Source of the DNA: Oscillospiraceae bacterium
GTDB taxonomy: Bacteria > Bacillota > Clostridia > Oscillospirales > Ruminococcaceae
NCBI GenBank assembly: GCA_902798675.1
Contig: CADBXQ010000109.1
Coordinates: 1-6,859 of the forward strand
DNA length: 6,859 bases
Direction of reading: 5' to 3'
The notes under the pieces were generated by a model. That model searched no databases, was not told the origin of the DNA, and saw nothing but the letters and a program-made list of their open reading frames with translations. Position numbers and translations under genes: made by a program. How positions within the stretch are numbered: the first letter of the stretch is position 1; the number at the start of each line of letters is the position of its first letter. Positions 6,758 to 6,859 of the stretch are shown here, piece by piece.

Positions 6758-6859
6758 TTGAAACAAATAGTTAAGTCAGCTGAAGTGACAGCTTATGATA
6801 TGCATTTAATTAATAAATACACAAGGCGTGAGATGAAGCCGGACGAAATTTTCATATTC
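6758..6859 (+). CDS. Phage head protein, N-terminal 34 codons (3' end outside window); possibly XkdF-like prohead protease
   Basis: An open frame runs from TTG 6758 to the window edge without a stop, starting MKQIVKSAEVTAYDMHLINK. The position directly after the portal, on the same strand and with its own GGGAGGA site, is where PBSX-like phages keep a prohead protease or scaffold gene (XkdF type). The visible 34 residues contain no diagnostic motif, so the product is inferred from position and from a resemblance I recall to proteins at this place in other clostridial prophages. A minor head protein is the main alternative. Confidence 0.6.
   Translation, partial: MKQIVKSAEVTAYDMHLINKYTRREMKPDEIFIF

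Larger units (their letters stand above)
3749..6859 (+). mobile_element. Prophage head/packaging module, left end (continues past window)
   Basis: Terminase small subunit, terminase large subunit, portal and the start of a further head gene follow each other on one strand with gaps of -23, 36 and 35 bases, which is the conserved order of tailed-phage late operons. The module begins about 100 bases after a host-type gene and its terminator. No integrase, repressor, replication or lysis gene and no attachment-site repeat is visible on this side; the right boundary is outside the window. It may be an intact prophage with its early genes at the other end, a remnant, or a domesticated PBSX-like or gene-transfer-agent-like element. 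Confidence 0.8.

Overview
The window looks like a chromosomal segment of a low-GC, endospore-forming, fermentative Gram-positive bacterium, most likely in class Clostridia. The evidence is a spore germination gene (SpoVAF/GerA type) at the left edge, strong GGAGG ribosome binding sites, TTG and GTG starts, AT-rich third positions, an L-lactate dehydrogenase, and phage proteins of the PBSX-like type common in Clostridia. A placement near Oscillospiraceae is an impression from protein style, not a demonstration.

Layout, all on the + strand. (1) 2-655 is the C-terminal half of a SpoVAF-like membrane protein, cut by the window edge. (2) A 148-bp gap carries a good sigma-A-type promoter (TTGAAA, 17-nt spacer, TATAAT) in front of dusB (804-1790), a tRNA dihydrouridine synthase. 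An L-2-hydroxyacid dehydrogenase gene, called ldh (1795-2754), follows directly. Its ribosome binding site lies inside the end of dusB, so the two probably form one transcript. (3) 2877-3648 encodes a membrane-anchored, divergent LytR-CpsA-Psr (LCP)-like protein whose reading frame breaks near 3420; its C-terminal quarter continues in another frame. A hairpin plus T-run at 3671-3704 closes this region. (4) From 3749 to the right edge runs the start of a phage head and packaging module: terminase small subunit, terminase large subunit, portal, and the first 34 codons of a further head gene.

The first half is ordinary host chromosome. The second half is a prophage late operon that begins about 100 bp after the host LCP-like gene, with no integrase, repressor or replication gene on this side. 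That abrupt junction suggests a degenerate or domesticated prophage, a gene-transfer-agent-like element, or a prophage whose early genes lie at the far end.

I did not find an evidently new biological system here. The points most worth checking are the frame break in the LCP-like gene, the phage junction, the malate-dehydrogenase-type arginine in the substrate loop of the LDH-like enzyme, and an octamer (GCCAGGCA) found four times on one strand, always in the same codon phase.
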